Shown here: one piece after another, positions 1 to 12,683 of the stretch | Position numbering within the stretch: position 1 is the first letter of the stretch | How the letters are laid out: each line of letters opens with the position of its first letter | Assembly: GCA_028583415.1 (NCBI GenBank) | Contig: CM053275.1 | Coordinates: forward strand, 4,509,040-4,573,039 | Direction of reading: 5' to 3' | DNA from: Protea cynaroides | Lineage: Eukaryota > Streptophyta > Magnoliopsida > Proteales > Proteaceae | Length of the DNA: 64,000 bases | Notes under the pieces: generated by a model | Databases searched by the model: none | What the model saw: only the letters and a program-made list of their open reading frames with translations | What the model was told of the DNA's origin: nothing | Translations under genes and position numbers: made by a program

Positions 1-115
1 TCCTTAAGTGGATCATATTCCTACCTGCATTATACACTGATTGAATGTTGTATCAAGGCTTCTCTTAATTTTGTTCTGTGATTTTAATTTCTCCTGTTTG
101 CTTTGCCCTCTGCAG

Positions 116-1039
116 GATTGAGGGAGCAGAAATTAACAAAAGCCTTTTGGCCCTCAAGGAGTGTATACGTGCTCTTGACAATGATCAGATTCATATCCCA
201 TTTCGTGGGAGTAAACTCACTGAGGTTCTCCGTGATTCCTTTGTTGGTAATTCTAAGACTGTTATGATCTCCTGCATTTCTCCGAATGCAGGTTCCTGTG
301 AGCATACTCTCAATACGTTGCGATATGCAGATAGGTACTAATGCATTGAATGTGAACTAATTGAATGCCGTGCAGTGGTGGAGTTTACTCACTTTTAATG
401 GTGGTGATTGTTGTGTAAACAGAGTTAAGAGTCTTTCCAAGAGTGGGAATGCAAAGAGGGATCAGGGTACAGGTTCATTACTGGCAGCAAGTAAGGAATC
501 TTCATCAGCATCGTCTTTGGCTGTAGCTGTTGAGCCAGATGAAGTTTATAGCCAGGCACAAGAAACGAAAGTGGTGGATATGGGTAAAACGGTTCCAGAG
601 AAAGAAAATTATAGCAATTCTGGTGCTGATTTTCAGAGGCAATCATCTAGTTTGCCATCAAATTATCCCTCAAGTGGAAGGGAGGAATCTGGGGTGGTGT
701 CAGGTTCCTTAGAAAGGGAGAGGAACAATACCAGATCTGCTTTTGGTGGTTCTACTAGCCAGAAACCATATTCGTCTGCCCAAAACTCAAATGATTTGCT
801 GGAGGAAAAAGTGCAAAAGGTATCTCCACCTCGTAGGAAAGTTTTTAGGGAAGAAAAATCAGAGAAACAGGGAAACTGGACTAAAAAGGATAGTGGGGGA
901 TCTGACTTGTCCACAAGTTACAAACCGCAACATATATATGATTCTAATGTAAAGAATATTGGTTCAAGACGGTATGAACCAGAGCCACCCTGCCAAGATG
1001 GAGATATCAATGCAATACTTGAGGTAGGATACTGATGTC

Positions 1040-1091
<52 letters not shown>

Positions 1092-1662
1092 TACACAAAT
1101 CTGGCATGGGAACAAGTTAGTGATTGCAATGATTTTGAACTCTTGTTTTCACTGGCACAGGAAGAAGAGGCTTTAATTGCTGCTCATCGAAAAGAAGTCG
1201 AAGATACCATGGAGATCGTCCGCGAAGTAAGTCCATAATTCTATCTTAAAATATATCTTCTATTTTTGGGTATGGAAACATTTTAAATTCCTTTCCTAGT
1301 GTTGCAACTGCTGATATTTTTCCTTTTACTAGTCGGAAAGATGTTTGCTTATTGATTATCATGAAAAGTTGTTGAGTTGCTTTCTTTTAGTTCCTGATTG
1401 ATAGATCCGAAGCGTGAGGTTTATTTTCTACTCTCGCTTGCATATATATCTAATGTGTCCGGTTTTGTTGCCATATCAGGAGATGAAACTATTGGCAGAA
1501 GTGGATCAACCAGGTAGCCAGATAGACAATTATGTGACCCAGTTGAGCTTTGTGTTGTCAAGGAAGGCAGCAGGATTGGTTAGCCTTCAAGCCCGCCTTG
1601 CAAGGTTCCAACATCGTCTAAAGGAACAGGAAATACTCAGTAGAAAGAAGGTCCCTCGTTAA
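116..1662 (+). CDS. KIN13A: Kinesin-13A (internal/C-terminal-motor class), 5'-truncated by the window
   Basis: Microtubule-depolymerising kinesin of the kinesin-13 class; plant KIN13A acts at Golgi stacks and cortical microtubules (family knowledge). Four exons are visible: 116-334, 423-1023, 1161-1226 and 1480-1662, all with AG acceptors and GT donors and matching phases; the stop is TAA at 1660-1662. The first exon encodes the end of the motor domain, including the EGAEINKSLLALKECIRALD helix, the HIPFRGSKLTEVLRDSF segment and the closing NTLRYADR. The long second exon is a Ser/Lys-rich linker. The last two exons encode the conserved C-terminal coiled coil (EEEALIAAHRKEVEDTM, then RLARFQHRLKEQEILSRKK). 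The ending in KKVPR fits KIN13A better than KIN13B. Bases 1-115 are intron. The reading frame is intact. The neighbouring SUMO protease gene is convergent, with stop codons 2.0 kb apart. Confidence 0.95.
1043..1088. repeat. (CT)n microsatellite in a kinesin intron
   Basis: About 23 uninterrupted CT units lie within the 137-bp intron 1024-1160, close to the splice donor. Length polymorphism is likely. Confidence 0.95.
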
Positions 1663-2679
1663 GTTGTTTTTTCTGAGGCCCTTCCACCTGCCTAAGCCAT
1701 TTCAAAGCTGCCTTTAATTTTTACCTGTCAGTGGTGGCACCCTTCTGTGCTTGTAATTCCTTATTTCATATATCTTGTTACCTTGTAAAAATATTTCATT
1801 AATGTCTTTATTGGTTCTGTCCTTGTGAAGATTTCAATGCATCTTGGAACCAAGCGTGTGCACCAGCAGTTCCCGTTACCTTGACAAAGATGTTACGAGT
1901 AAGGAGTCATCTGAGCGGGGGGATGTTGGGGACTGGAGAGCCAACGGTAATATTGGCTTTTACTGGTCCATATGCTCAATTTGGTTTTTTGGGGGGTGGG
2001 TGGTGGTTGTGGTAAGGGATATGATTGTGTAATCAAATGTGCTATTTCAGATTAAGTTTTTGCTACGTTTGTATCTATACGCTGCTATAGTGTTGAAATG
2101 TCTTACCCCAAAAAAAAAAATAGTGTTGAAATGGCACACCTCTATATGTATATAAAACATGTAACTTCAAGTTAATTGCTTCTTTCATCTTATTTTCAAA
2201 AGTTCTTTAATTTAAGGTAGGTGAAAGGGAGTTTTCTCAGAAAAAAAAAACTATAATGATTTATAATTTAAAAATATATATGTAAAGTTACGAGCATTTA
2301 CCCTCAATAATATGGAAGTATGATTATACTTGGAGGTCGGTTACAAATCATTGGACATTCCTTTTTAGAAACATCTACCTCCTCATGGCATCTGGTGCCG
2401 CTGGAGCGTCCATCGCAAACTACCCCTGTTGCCTTCGGACCTTTTTTGTCTCTGATATTTTCGCTCAATGATTGGTCAATGTGAGTATATTCATCCACAG
2501 GGGGCGTCATTATGCACTGCGGTACGCATGGTTCTATAAATCTTTTCAGCAGACATTCTCTACATCAAGATAAAATGGTTAAAGAGTAAAGCTTCATGAG
2601 GAGCTTCTTCTCCAGGGGGATTGGAGATGCAAGGGTTCCTGCACCTCCAGCGTCGACTTATGCTTCCTCCGTGACAGAC

Positions 2680-2718
<39 letters not shown>

Positions 2719-3674
2719 GAACCCCAGCCTCGACTTATGCTTCCTCTGTGACATCTCTCTCCCCCCAGCCCTGCAGCTGCTCTCCCGCTCCCACATTTAC
2801 TTCTTTAGCATACGTTAGATCAACAAAGAGACTAGGCCGTACCCAAGTACCAGTACCACAGCACCTACACTGCATGAGCGGTGGCTGATTTCAAGTGCCT
2901 CGAGTTACCTGCTTCGAATTACCATGCTTGGCCAAAATACTCAGTTGGAAAAAAAAATATAATACTCAGAGGCTCTCGAGTGGCTGCTTTGAATTACCAT
3001 GGGTTGGCTGCGGAAATCGAGTCTTTGAGATATAAAGCTCCATGAAACATCATTAAAATTAGAGGAAATAATTCTCGCACACCAAATCAGACGAACAAAA
3101 TTTGTAGAACAGAGGATTAACATGTCCCTGCGTTTGGCTGTCAAAAGATACAAAAAAGAAATCACATGCGTAGAGAAGTGATAAAATTTGAACATTACTT
3201 TAACCATACCCTGAACTTCATCAGGAAGCAGAATTTATCATTACAAACGTCAACTGACAACTGAATTCCGAGAAAGAAATGGCAGTAAGGAAAAAAAAAG
3301 GAAAAAAAAAATGTGTTAGGGTGTGGGAAGGGGTTAAGTGACCCCAGAAACAGAACGCAAAATAGAACCCCAGCCCTAGAAAACTCATGCTCAGACATGT
3401 ATAGTATATACAAGCAAGCAAATCCGTTTCATCCAACACAAACATTTAAAGCATCCTCACTGCCAGTCAGTTATCATACCAGATGAACGAAATCGCTTGA
3501 ACTGCATGGCAATTAACATGGCAACTACTCTTAGGTCCTCCAGGTTCACAGGCGGCCTGCTCTCAACCTGGCCACTCCCCCGATCATATCTTTCTACCAC
3601 CTTTCCCATGGATCAATTTCTCTACTAATTACAAATGGCCGGCAGCCTAAACAAACAGGTAAGTTCTTTACTGT
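1663..3674. other. Convergent intergenic region: 3' flanks of KIN13A and the SUMO protease
   Basis: No coding sequence is supported. The first few hundred bases should be the kinesin 3' UTR, and the last few hundred the protease 3' UTR on the other strand. A (TC)n run at 2683-2715 sits between two copies of a roughly 20-base segment reading GACTTATGCTTCCTC (near 2655 and 2732), so the microsatellite and its flank look duplicated. Short ORFs on both strands here have no recognisable protein features. Confidence 0.6.
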
Positions 3675-6600
3675 TCACTCAGCTTTTAACCTTAGAATCT
3701 CCTTTGCAGTCCTCAGCCTAAAATAAGGCATGTGTTTCTACAAAAAGAGAGCATATATAGATTCAGCTTAACAAATGGAAGATGGAATTCATGGTTGATC
3801 GCCAGACAATGCATGCGTCTCTCATCATTGTCCGTCAACCTCATGAACTATTATTCTCTGTTATTTAGACTCGAAAAATGAAAATCCTAAACCATTTTTT
3901 TCAACGGAATCCTATTTCCTGGCAAATTAATTTTCATTATGGAATTATTTTAAATGTCATTTGTCATTTTTTTTTATCATACATCACAAGGAAGCATATC
4001 TGGGCATGGTAGATTGAGGGAGGAATTCAACCATATGATGGGGATGACAGTTCTTCATGGGTGGCAGTTGTATTGATCGATCAAGATACCATCACTTTTT
4101 TTAAGGAAAACATAGAGAGTTTAATTTTCAGTCTTCAAAACCTCCTTTGGGCACTAAATCATATCTCAAGTGGCCGGCTTCGAAATTTTCAAGACGGAAG
4201 CCACTAAACTTTAATTCCCTTCTGCATGAAAAAAAAACTATGTGTTGTGCCCACAAAACCATCTTTTAAAATCTGTGAGCCTGATCTAGGAGATTTCCCA
4301 GATCAAAACAAAAAGGTCTATCCATAGAATGACTAAACATCATTAAACAACGCTTTCTTGTGCCTGTGAACTCTCATTCATGGGTAAATGGTGCCCCTTG
4401 CTAGCCTGATACACGGTTCTGATGGCAAACAATGTGTACCACTAGTCTAATATAGAAAACAACTAACAGAAATAGGACTGTCACATGTACATTCATACAT
4501 AAACGCAAATAGGCATGCAGAGATGATAAATAATATACGTATGATACATATGTTTGCAAGTGTGTGCAAAAGGAGAGTGACGGTGCACAGTTACTGAATT
4601 CTAAGATATTATGTACCCAAATGTGACTAGTGCTTTCTAAGATTCATAAAATATTTAGCAAATTGTGAACCATGTAAATGGAACCAAACAACAGATAAAT
4701 TTATCATGCATGGCCATAATTATCTGAGAATGTAGGTCCATTCTCTACGTGCAATATAGATGGGTATCACAGGTAAGAATATGGCATTGTATCTTTAAAT
4801 TATTAAAGGTTTGATTAGAGAATGTTGATTAACATTGAAGTTCATTTCAATTCTGGATAAAACTGCCTTAAGCAAGAAAGCTGCGATACCAATTTTAACT
4901 CTTCCAGCACACCTAGGTATGCTTCTACTGTTTTATGGAGGTGCTTATGAGCAGTTTGAATGAAAGTCTAGATATTTATATAAAAGAGAATATTGATGTG
5001 AATATTAAAAAAAAATGACATAACAAAATAAAAAGCAAATCACCTGATTGAAACAGAGTCCTAGATCTCTACTGTAGAAATCTGCATATTTCATCATGAA
5101 CATGCCACAGTCCGACCTGTTGAAGAGAAGAAAATTTCTGATATCAAGGTGATAGATAGAAATACACTCAATAGAAATAACTAAAAACGGAAGAAGATGC
5201 TCAATAACATGAATTATCCTTCCCTTCTCTCCTTTCCAACAATACACTGGGATGTCATTCCCAAATTGTCCGTAAAAGAGATCTTTATGTTCATCTACTG
5301 ATTAGAGCACCAATTCAAGAATGTATACTGCTCCATATTTGAGGGCAACGGTCTCGAGTCCTCTTCCTGAGGCTTCCCTATAGCTGATACCATTTGTTAT
5401 GTTGGGATTTGTTGTCAGGTTACTGAATCACTAATTGGAAGTGTAGCAATAAATGTGTTTGTGCGTGTATATATATATATAGCTAGGTCTGTTTCTTCAA
5501 AGTCCACTTGCTCTCTCTCTGTTCTTTATAAATTTAGGTACCAAGTTAGAAAAAAAGGGGTGGAAGGGACCGACAACGTAGTGGTCCCGACAGTGATATT
5601 TGGCCACTGCTAAGAATCAGAAAGTTGACAAGTTACTCCCTCCTCATTTCTAATCCTGGGGATCATATTCTTCACATAGTCAATAAGAACAGTCAACTAC
5701 GGACGAAACAACCAAGCTAGCAAATTCACAGAAGACACAGTAACACCTTATGCAAGTACAAGACATTGGCCAAAGCCATTAGACATGTCCAGTCTAGGCT
5801 GTAGCAATCCGGTAACAGCTCACTTGATTCAGGAAAGAAGAAACAAGTAAAATTATTGCATCCATGGAAATACACTTAAAAGAGACAGATCCTTCTGTAA
5901 AAGCTAAAACTTAAAGAAAAATCAGAGATGGCTTTATTCTTCATCTGCTAAAACAATGAAAGTTTCCTTCTTGGATGCTTGAATTTCTTTGGCAATCAAA
6001 TGTCTGTCAAGATGAAGTCAAATCGGAAGAGTTCAGGAAAAAAAAATTACATTACAGTACATGCTTCTCCTAAATGCTAACTTTTTGTTTTGTGCAGTGA
6101 AACCCTTGTTGGGCTCTTTTGAAACTAAATATTGATGCAGATAGATTCCAGCACAAGTATTCATGTTGGAACAAGCCTAAATTAAGCCCAAAGCCTAGTC
6201 TAATGGGTTAATAAGTAGCCTATTGGGTTATATGGGTTATGGGCCAGGATTTATTATGTTTACTTTTGTATTGGGTTTATTTTGAAAGTCCAAATATGGG
6301 TGATAAGTGGTCCGTACGAATTTAGTAGTCTAAGAGTCATTAGTGAAGTCTAAGAGTTATTTTTAAAGTCTAGGCTTCATTAGTGGAGTTTTCTTTCCTA
6401 GGTGAATTAATATAGTGGATTTTACTTTCCAAGACAGCATTAGTGTTTTTATTTTCAAATTCTTGTTTGTAGTTCCCCATGTCTTGGGAACAGTTTTTAA
6501 TGTCTTGGAATTATTTTCTATATCTACGTTATCAATGTATGGGTATTAGTTTCTAGGTGTTGGGAATTCCATTTAGTCTTGGAATTTTTACAGCCCATTT

Positions 6601-9600
6601 AATTCAAGTTGATGTAACCAAAGGACTGTTAAGCCTTCTATTTCCTTATAAAATGGGATTATGGGTTGCTATTACAGCATCCAGAACTTTATAAAATTTT
6701 CTCTTTGAGATTTACGTGTGAGAATCAAGTATGCTTGTGAGAAACAAGTGTGCCTAGGTGGGACTCTTATGACAGGGCAACTAGTGGGACTCTAGGCTGC
6801 CATCTATCAATCTTTATCTTTAATATCTTCAATTATCTCAACACCATCGCAAGCATTTTCTACCAGTCTCCGATCTTGGCTTGCTTACCTTTAGGTTTGC
6901 ATCAAATATCCAAATAATTTCTGAATCTCTTTCCATCAAGAATATTCTTAAAATCCTTTCTGAAAATTTCCCATGCATTCCTTTTCTATCAAATTTTGAA
7001 ACATGGAGCTCAGCAGATTGAAAACGGTGCAGCTTTCTTTTCAAAATATTATCTGTTTTCGGGAATCAATTGACTAAAATAAGAAAAATAGGAGCAAGTT
7101 TTATAAATTTCCCAACTTCCACAAATCAATTCCTCATTTTCCTCTTCAGAAAAGAATCACTTTCTCATCTGTTATAAAATAGGACATAGTTATCAGTGAT
7201 CAATTGAAATTTATTTCCAAAAGAAAAACAGCATTCATTTATCAGGAGGTGGTATACTTGCCCATTCAGCTGTTCAGGAAGGTCATCAATATATTCATGC
7301 TTCCAAGAGCTTACATTAATGTCCTTTCCACTCTTGTCCTGCACCTCATCTACAAAATATCTGGCCTGTCATACAACCAACAACAATAAAGATACATATT
7401 TTAGCAAGCAATACAATTAACAGACAGGCATAGTCAAAACAGATTAACTACAAGTTCAAAGTTACCAATAAATAACATAGTGAACTGCTAGTTCCACTCA
7501 GAAGAAAAGAAAAAAGAAACAAGAAGGTTCCAAATAAGGGCATAAGCGAAAATCCAAGTATCTGCCAGGCATTTGATTTTATAAACATTCCTGCTGAACT
7601 TACAGATGCAAGTTCACTCCTTCCAATATTTAATACTACCTTCTCCAGCAACTGCCTGAAAAAAGGTATTAAGAGTCCTTTGGTAACCAACCATGGTTAA
7701 AATAATTAAGTTTTTTCCTTTTTCCACCCCTGGTAAGCAACCCGAGCCAGTCTTCCCACAAATACTTCCATGCGTATTTGTGACCCCAATGTCTATAGTG
7801 CGAAAATGGAGAAAATGCAGAAGAATTTCCTACAGCTCTTTCTGGTTGCAAGTAAAGGGAAAGGAAATTAGCTTAAAAAAGAAAATGGGAACTTTTGTGA
7901 TCATGATTATAGACCATGATACTAAAGTAATCAACAATTAAAAGACCAGATATGTAGATCCATAAAGTGATCCCTACCTATGTAACGCAACTTACTAATA
8001 CGTAAAAATTCCTCCACAGCCCACTTTTGGATAAGTGTTGGTCCAGTCATTGAATGAATGTGGCTTCCATGAGAAGTAGTAATCATCCTTGCCATTTTCA
8101 AATAATAAGAAAGCCTCCAAGGATAGTAACTGACCAAACACATCCCATCCAATAACCAGCCAATAGTCACCTTCCACTACACAACTTTGAAATCCCAAGA
8201 GCCCACCGTAGGGCCTTTGTCAATGTAAAGAACTTCAGCCCTATTTGAAATTCTGAACTGCCAATACCTAGAGGCCCTTACAATACAAAAACGAATCATC
8301 ATCACTGTCTATATTCTACAAACACCCCATCACTATCAAAGGATCCATGATTCCCTATCGAACATCTGTCCATATTAAGCTTGAGCTAATTATAGGAGGC
8401 TTACAAATGCTGAGGAGGGGACAGGACAGGATAAGACAATCCATCACCCTAATGCTACACATGCGGGGGACCTTAAAGATTAATTGGTTCCTCCAAGTAG
8501 TTTCAAAAAAGAGGGAAAAAAGAAAGAAAAAAAAAAAAAACAAAAACAAAAGAGTTCCACGAATTTCTTCCTTTTTAGCTAAATCCCCTCGTTGAACCAT
8601 GAATTAATGAACGTCACTGTTCTACGAGCATGCAAGCCATTACACCCAAGTATAACCAAAATGGAGGACAACTGCTCAACTGCTAGCGCAATTGGTTGGA
8701 GTCCTACCAGTAGAGCGCGGGCATCCAAAAGGTCATGGATTTGACTCTCCTGTCTCCACAGTGTGCCTTAAGGGCACCCCTTACTGCCTCCCCCCACCCT
8801 CCCTTCTTCCCTCATTACTCTAGTAGCTGTAGTGAAAGTCCCATGGGGCAGATAGATAGGTAGACCAAAAGAAGAAAAAAAAACCAAAATGTGAAACTGC
8901 ATCTAGCAGGTGAAAGAGAAATTAATCAAGAGTTCAGCTACTTCGGAAACTTGTTGGCAAAGAAAACACGAGCTGGGATCACAATCTTTTTTGAAGCAAG
9001 ATGATAAAACAAAATATTGTCCTATAAAGCAATCCACAACCACAATCAGGAAACTTACTTCCCAATTATATAGACTACCCAGATACTAAATGCTGACCTC
9101 ATCCTCTTAAGTGGAACTTTCATAACTAACTTCCACAAGATAAGTGCTATATTTGGCCAAATTTTGTAATTTATCATGTGGTGAGTATAATTTATGATTA
9201 ACCAGAAATCATAAACAGACCAAATCTGCCTCTTAATGATAAGAGGAAATCAAATAAAACATATATTTACAAGAACCAGACAAAAAATACAATAGACTAA
9301 CACTTAGTCCCCAAGAAAGGTTGAGTATTTCAGTCTCCTACGTCTCATTTTTTGTTCCACCATCTTAAATGAGCAGATTAATAAACAAGACCGAGAAATT
9401 TTATACACCCATGTCCTCCAGAAACTATTATACCAGGTCAAATCAGGAACATGGGCCAGCCCAGAGCATGAACACATATACAACCCAAAACATTATACTC
9501 TAAATTGCAAACTAGATCTCCGCACAAGAGCAACAATTGTATACCCAAGACAAGTTATTGACAACCTAGGCTAAGCAGCACAATTTTCAATTCCTTGTTA

Positions 9601-11648
9601 CATCCCTAAAAGCAATATGAAATATTTTCTTGACTAAAATGCACACATCAAACATACCAGTATTTTTAGCACTTGGGAATCTCTGCCCTTCAGTGAATCA
9701 AGATACTGGAATTTTTCATCCTTTTTGTTGATAACAGCCAAGCACCAGTGTATTTCTTGGTGGATAGGAACAAATATCTGCAAGGATTTTGGTAACATCA
9801 ACAATAAGATGAGCACATAATCCATATTAATACGTGGAACAGTTTTCAATTAGAGAGAGAGAGAGAGAGATGCAAAGGGGAATAACTTTACTTTGTCACA
9901 CTCATCAAGGCCGTACCCTATCTTCCTCATGGTAGTCCATCTCCTCACAGCATTGAAGTCATAGCCACTTGTCCCACTAATCAACTAGAAAACAGAACAA
10001 CCAAAAGAAAAGAATAAAATATCAATGACAAACTTTATCAATTGCAACCAGACTAAATGGCCAAAAAAAAAAAAACATTAAGAACAGTATCAGAAGTGCA
10101 GCAACAATGCTGTTAGGCTTCAGATTTAAATTTGAAAAATGAAGGGGAAAAAGAAATTCACTGATCACTAACGGAGAATAAACATTAGTCTATGATGTTG
10201 AAACAAATGCAATTTGATAAACAGAACAATGGTATGGAGCATTAAAAAAAAAAACTCCAATAAAAAATTAAAGCCAACAATTAAATATATCTCCAATGGA
10301 GGATGAGATAACTAGAACAATTAACTAACCTTTTTATAGAAGAATGTATTGAAAAAATGGCACTTCAAAAATTTTGTTGGTTCTCTTTTTTCCCTCTCCT
10401 TGAGTAGTTCAAGATAAACGTTTATGACCTATCAAAGAATCAATAACATGCACAGCAAGAAAACAATGTCAAATTCTATTACTGTCTAGCACAATGCAGA
10501 TCATGAACCCTTAGTAAAACTGGTATTTATTTAACATATATTAAACTCCATCACACATCTCGCATGCATGCACACACAGAACTCTGTAAGATTGGAGATA
10601 TTAAACATGGAAACCACCTCATCATTAAGCCAAGCACCCACTCTCAAGCACTGCAAGATTTCTCCCGTAAGTTCGATATTAGAATTTCCATGCGTAACCA
10701 AGACCTTCCACCTGTGCAGTGAAAGACCATATACAATAACTATCTTTGTAACTTCGCCAACTAGATGGAACACATATACAACAATGGCCAATTTGTTATA
10801 CCTATTAGAACCTGAAAAAGCACGATAGACTTCAGCCACTTCCTCAGACGTAAGACGAACAAAAGGTTCTCGAGGTACATCCTGGAAATAATGAAACAGA
10901 TGATCGAGAAAACAAGAGAAATGGAGCAGGAAAAAACCTTACGGGGATGGCTGTAATAAAGATATTTTACCTTCGCCGGTTTCTTAACCTGATGCTTCGG
11001 GTAGAATGATGACTTGAACTGAAGAACATCGATCTGAGAATTCAACGTTCTCAATCCAGAATTCTGTCTCTTTGCAAACTCGTGCATTTTCTCTTCCGCA
11101 CCAAGACTGACAGACAGAGACGCCATCATTTGCTCTGCTTCATCCACCTTAGTCAGCTCAGACACTGGAGAAGAAGACGGTTGCCCACCATAAGCCGGAA
11201 GTTTTACATAGGCACCCCGCAGAAGGACATCACTGGTGTCATGAGACCTCCAGTCTGAAACTACACAGCGGCCTTCCCGCCCATCCTCCAATACTTGAAT
11301 TTCTTCTATGCTCGAGTCATCAGAAATTATATCTTTGGAGCACTCCGCCTCCACATCAACTACCGGTGCCTTGCCCGGTGTCAAGTGCTGTGAAGGATCA
11401 AATGCAGAAGTTTTTGCTTCATTGTATAGGCGACTTAGACAACCCCCCATCTCAATAGACTCTTGATTGTCCCTATCCCGATTAATCCCCGGCAGGGATT
11501 GTCTGAACAAATTGGCTGGGCGTCCAAACCTGCTTCTCCGGCAAGGAGCGTGAACTTCTCTAGGCAAACGCGTAATCTCCTTTGGGTACTGAGAGATTCT
11601 AGAAACTGCATTCAACGGAGATAAACGGGGCTCTGGAATGAGATGCAT
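3675..11648 (-). CDS. ESD4: ESD4/ULP1-type SUMO protease (C48 cysteine peptidase), nine exons
   Basis: Removes or matures SUMO; Arabidopsis ESD4 acts at the nuclear envelope and controls flowering time. Exons on the minus strand: 11648-10971, 10881-10802, 10711-10618, 10428-10330, 9984-9892, 9777-9658, 7365-7262, 5116-5044, 3737-3675; phases agree at every junction, giving about 467 residues from the ATG at 11648 (ESD4 is about 490). The N-terminal half contains SRISQYPKE and REVHAPCRRSRFG, typical of the family. The peptidase domain shows GEILQCLRVGAWLNDEV, VINVYLELLKERE, the catalytic His in QEIHWCLAVINKK, the Asp in FQYLDSLKG, the Gln in LPEQLNG and the Cys in SDCGMFMMKYADFY; the end is HMPYFRLRTAKEILRLKAE. 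All triad residues are present. The start is uncertain because the conserved MGALT-type N-terminus lies upstream out of frame. Relatives ELS1 and ULP1-like proteins are alternative names. Confidence 0.93.
5117..7261 (-). other. GC-AG intron in the SUMO protease gene
   Basis: The donor reads AATGG|GCAAGT (exon ends 7262, GC at 7261-7260) and the acceptor reads CAACAG|GTCGGA (exon starts 5116). Only this junction gives the conserved N-G-S-D-C-G string holding the catalytic cysteine. The six donor bases match the extended U1 consensus typical of GC donors. Confidence 0.88.
6164..6843 (+). mobile_element. Possible solo LTR or LTR fragment in the SUMO protease GC-AG intron
   Basis: The stretch begins TGTTGGAAC, ends near ATCTCAACA, and has a TATA-like box (TTATAAAATGGG, near 6647) followed by a transcript-like segment, as copia LTRs do. 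No matching 5-bp target duplication was found at these ends, and no primer-binding site follows, so the boundaries are uncertain. Confidence 0.35.
8664..8881 (+). mobile_element. tRNA-derived SINE with target-site duplication
   Basis: About 218 bp lie between two perfect 10-bp direct repeats AACCAAAATG (8654-8663 and 8882-8891). The head contains a box-A-like segment (TAGCGCAATTGGTTGGAGT) and a box-B-like segment (GGTCATGGATTTGACTC) about 35-40 bases later; the tail is A-rich. It sits antisense in the intron 7366-9657 of the SUMO protease gene. Confidence 0.85.
9852..9870. repeat. (GA)n microsatellite in a SUMO protease intron
   Basis: A run of about nine to ten GA units lies 20 bases downstream (in gene orientation) of the exon 9892-9984, so it is close to a splice donor. 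Confidence 0.9.
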
Positions 11649-11767
11649 AAGCAAATTCTGGATTTCTTCAAGGTGTGAAGATCGGGTTGAGATAAATGAG
11701 GCGAGCAAGCTTAAGTAAAGCTAAACCAACGATCGCCACGATTACGATTGATGGTTAGGGCACCCAT
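11649..11767 (-). pseudogene. Broken ancestral N-terminus of the SUMO protease
   Basis: The ATG at 11767 opens MGALTINRNRGDRWFSFT, the kind of start seen in ESD4 proteins, but a TAA follows at 11713-11711. After it the same frame continues with family-like residues (SPHLSQPDLHTLKKSRI). The protein then resumes in another frame at MHLIPEPRLSPLNAV (ATG 11648). The two ATGs are 119 bases apart, so the frames do not match. Either the gene now uses the ATG at 11648 or an upstream exon, or two assembly errors lie here, or the gene is losing function. Confidence 0.7.
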
Positions 11768-12683
11768 AAAAGCTCCTCGAAGCTCTGGCAATCACACTAA
11801 CAGGCCTGGAATACAAGCCCATCTACGAACTAACAGTCCACAACGAAGGCTACCTAGCGATGCAACCCTGCAAACAAAAGATTTGGATGGAGGAACTAGG
11901 GTTTTCCGGGTAAAATTTCAGCAGATTAGTAGATGACAGAGGACTGTTGCATCTTCTTAAATCGAGTTAGGACAGAAACGTGAACCTGAAAACTTCACTG
12001 GTAATCGAAAGCTGAAAATGCATACCAATTGAAGGAGATATGTTGTATTGAAGAATCGAAATTGATTAACGGAAAAGAGAAAGGAAAGAGATTCTTCTAG
12101 CAGCACGTTCGTTCCCTCAACTCATCGAGACTGTGCTCTGCAATCGTTGGCATGATACCAAAACGAAAATTTGAATTCGTCCCTTGAAATCCTCCATCTC
12201 ACATGTAATCATCGCATAAAACCTATCCTTTTCCTTCACACATTCCTAGAGTTCCTCCACTTTACTCTTTAAATCCCTAAGTTGTTCAAACGTTGATTGC
12301 TACTTGGCCTCCAGAAGTGAGATCTCTGATTTGTAACCTAATATCTTGAGTTCAGTTTGGTGTTCTTCTGCTCTTGTTGTCGTGCATAAAGGCATCGCTA
12401 TTCCATGGAGCCAATGTTCAAAAACTTTGATTCCATAAGCAATGATTTCTTGCTTTGAAGTTCTTTTTTAACCTGAATTTGTTCACAACAATTGTAGTTT
12501 CTCGATTTCCACCTCTTCCTCTCCCAAACTCCTCAAGTCCATTTCTACTCTGTTCTTCCCTTCTCTCTCGGCTTCTGTACTAGTACGTGTCCGCCTCTGT
12601 TTTTCAATGATCTTCTCACAAGAGTCACATCGAGGAGGGATCGTTTTGATTAAATAGTTTTTCGTTCACGCCCCACGTAACGG
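11768..12683. other. Upstream region of the SUMO protease gene
   Basis: No gene is seen. The first part should be the 5' UTR and promoter of the minus-strand protease gene. A 62-codon plus-strand ORF at 11748-11936 is the antisense shadow of that leader region. Confidence 0.5.

Noticed and set aside
1844..2032. Extra kinesin exon after the stop codon
   Set aside because: The conserved kinesin-13 C-terminus already ends at 1662; this stretch reads as 3' UTR.
6164..6843. Complete LTR retrotransposon in the protease intron
   Set aside because: No second LTR, primer-binding site, or matching target duplication was found; kept only as a low-confidence LTR fragment.
8664..8760. Functional tRNA gene
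   Set aside because: Box-like segments are present but there is no cloverleaf, and the exact duplication plus A tail mark a SINE.
11748..11936. Small plus-strand gene upstream of the SUMO protease
   Set aside because: It is antisense to the old protease start codon and leader; no independent evidence.
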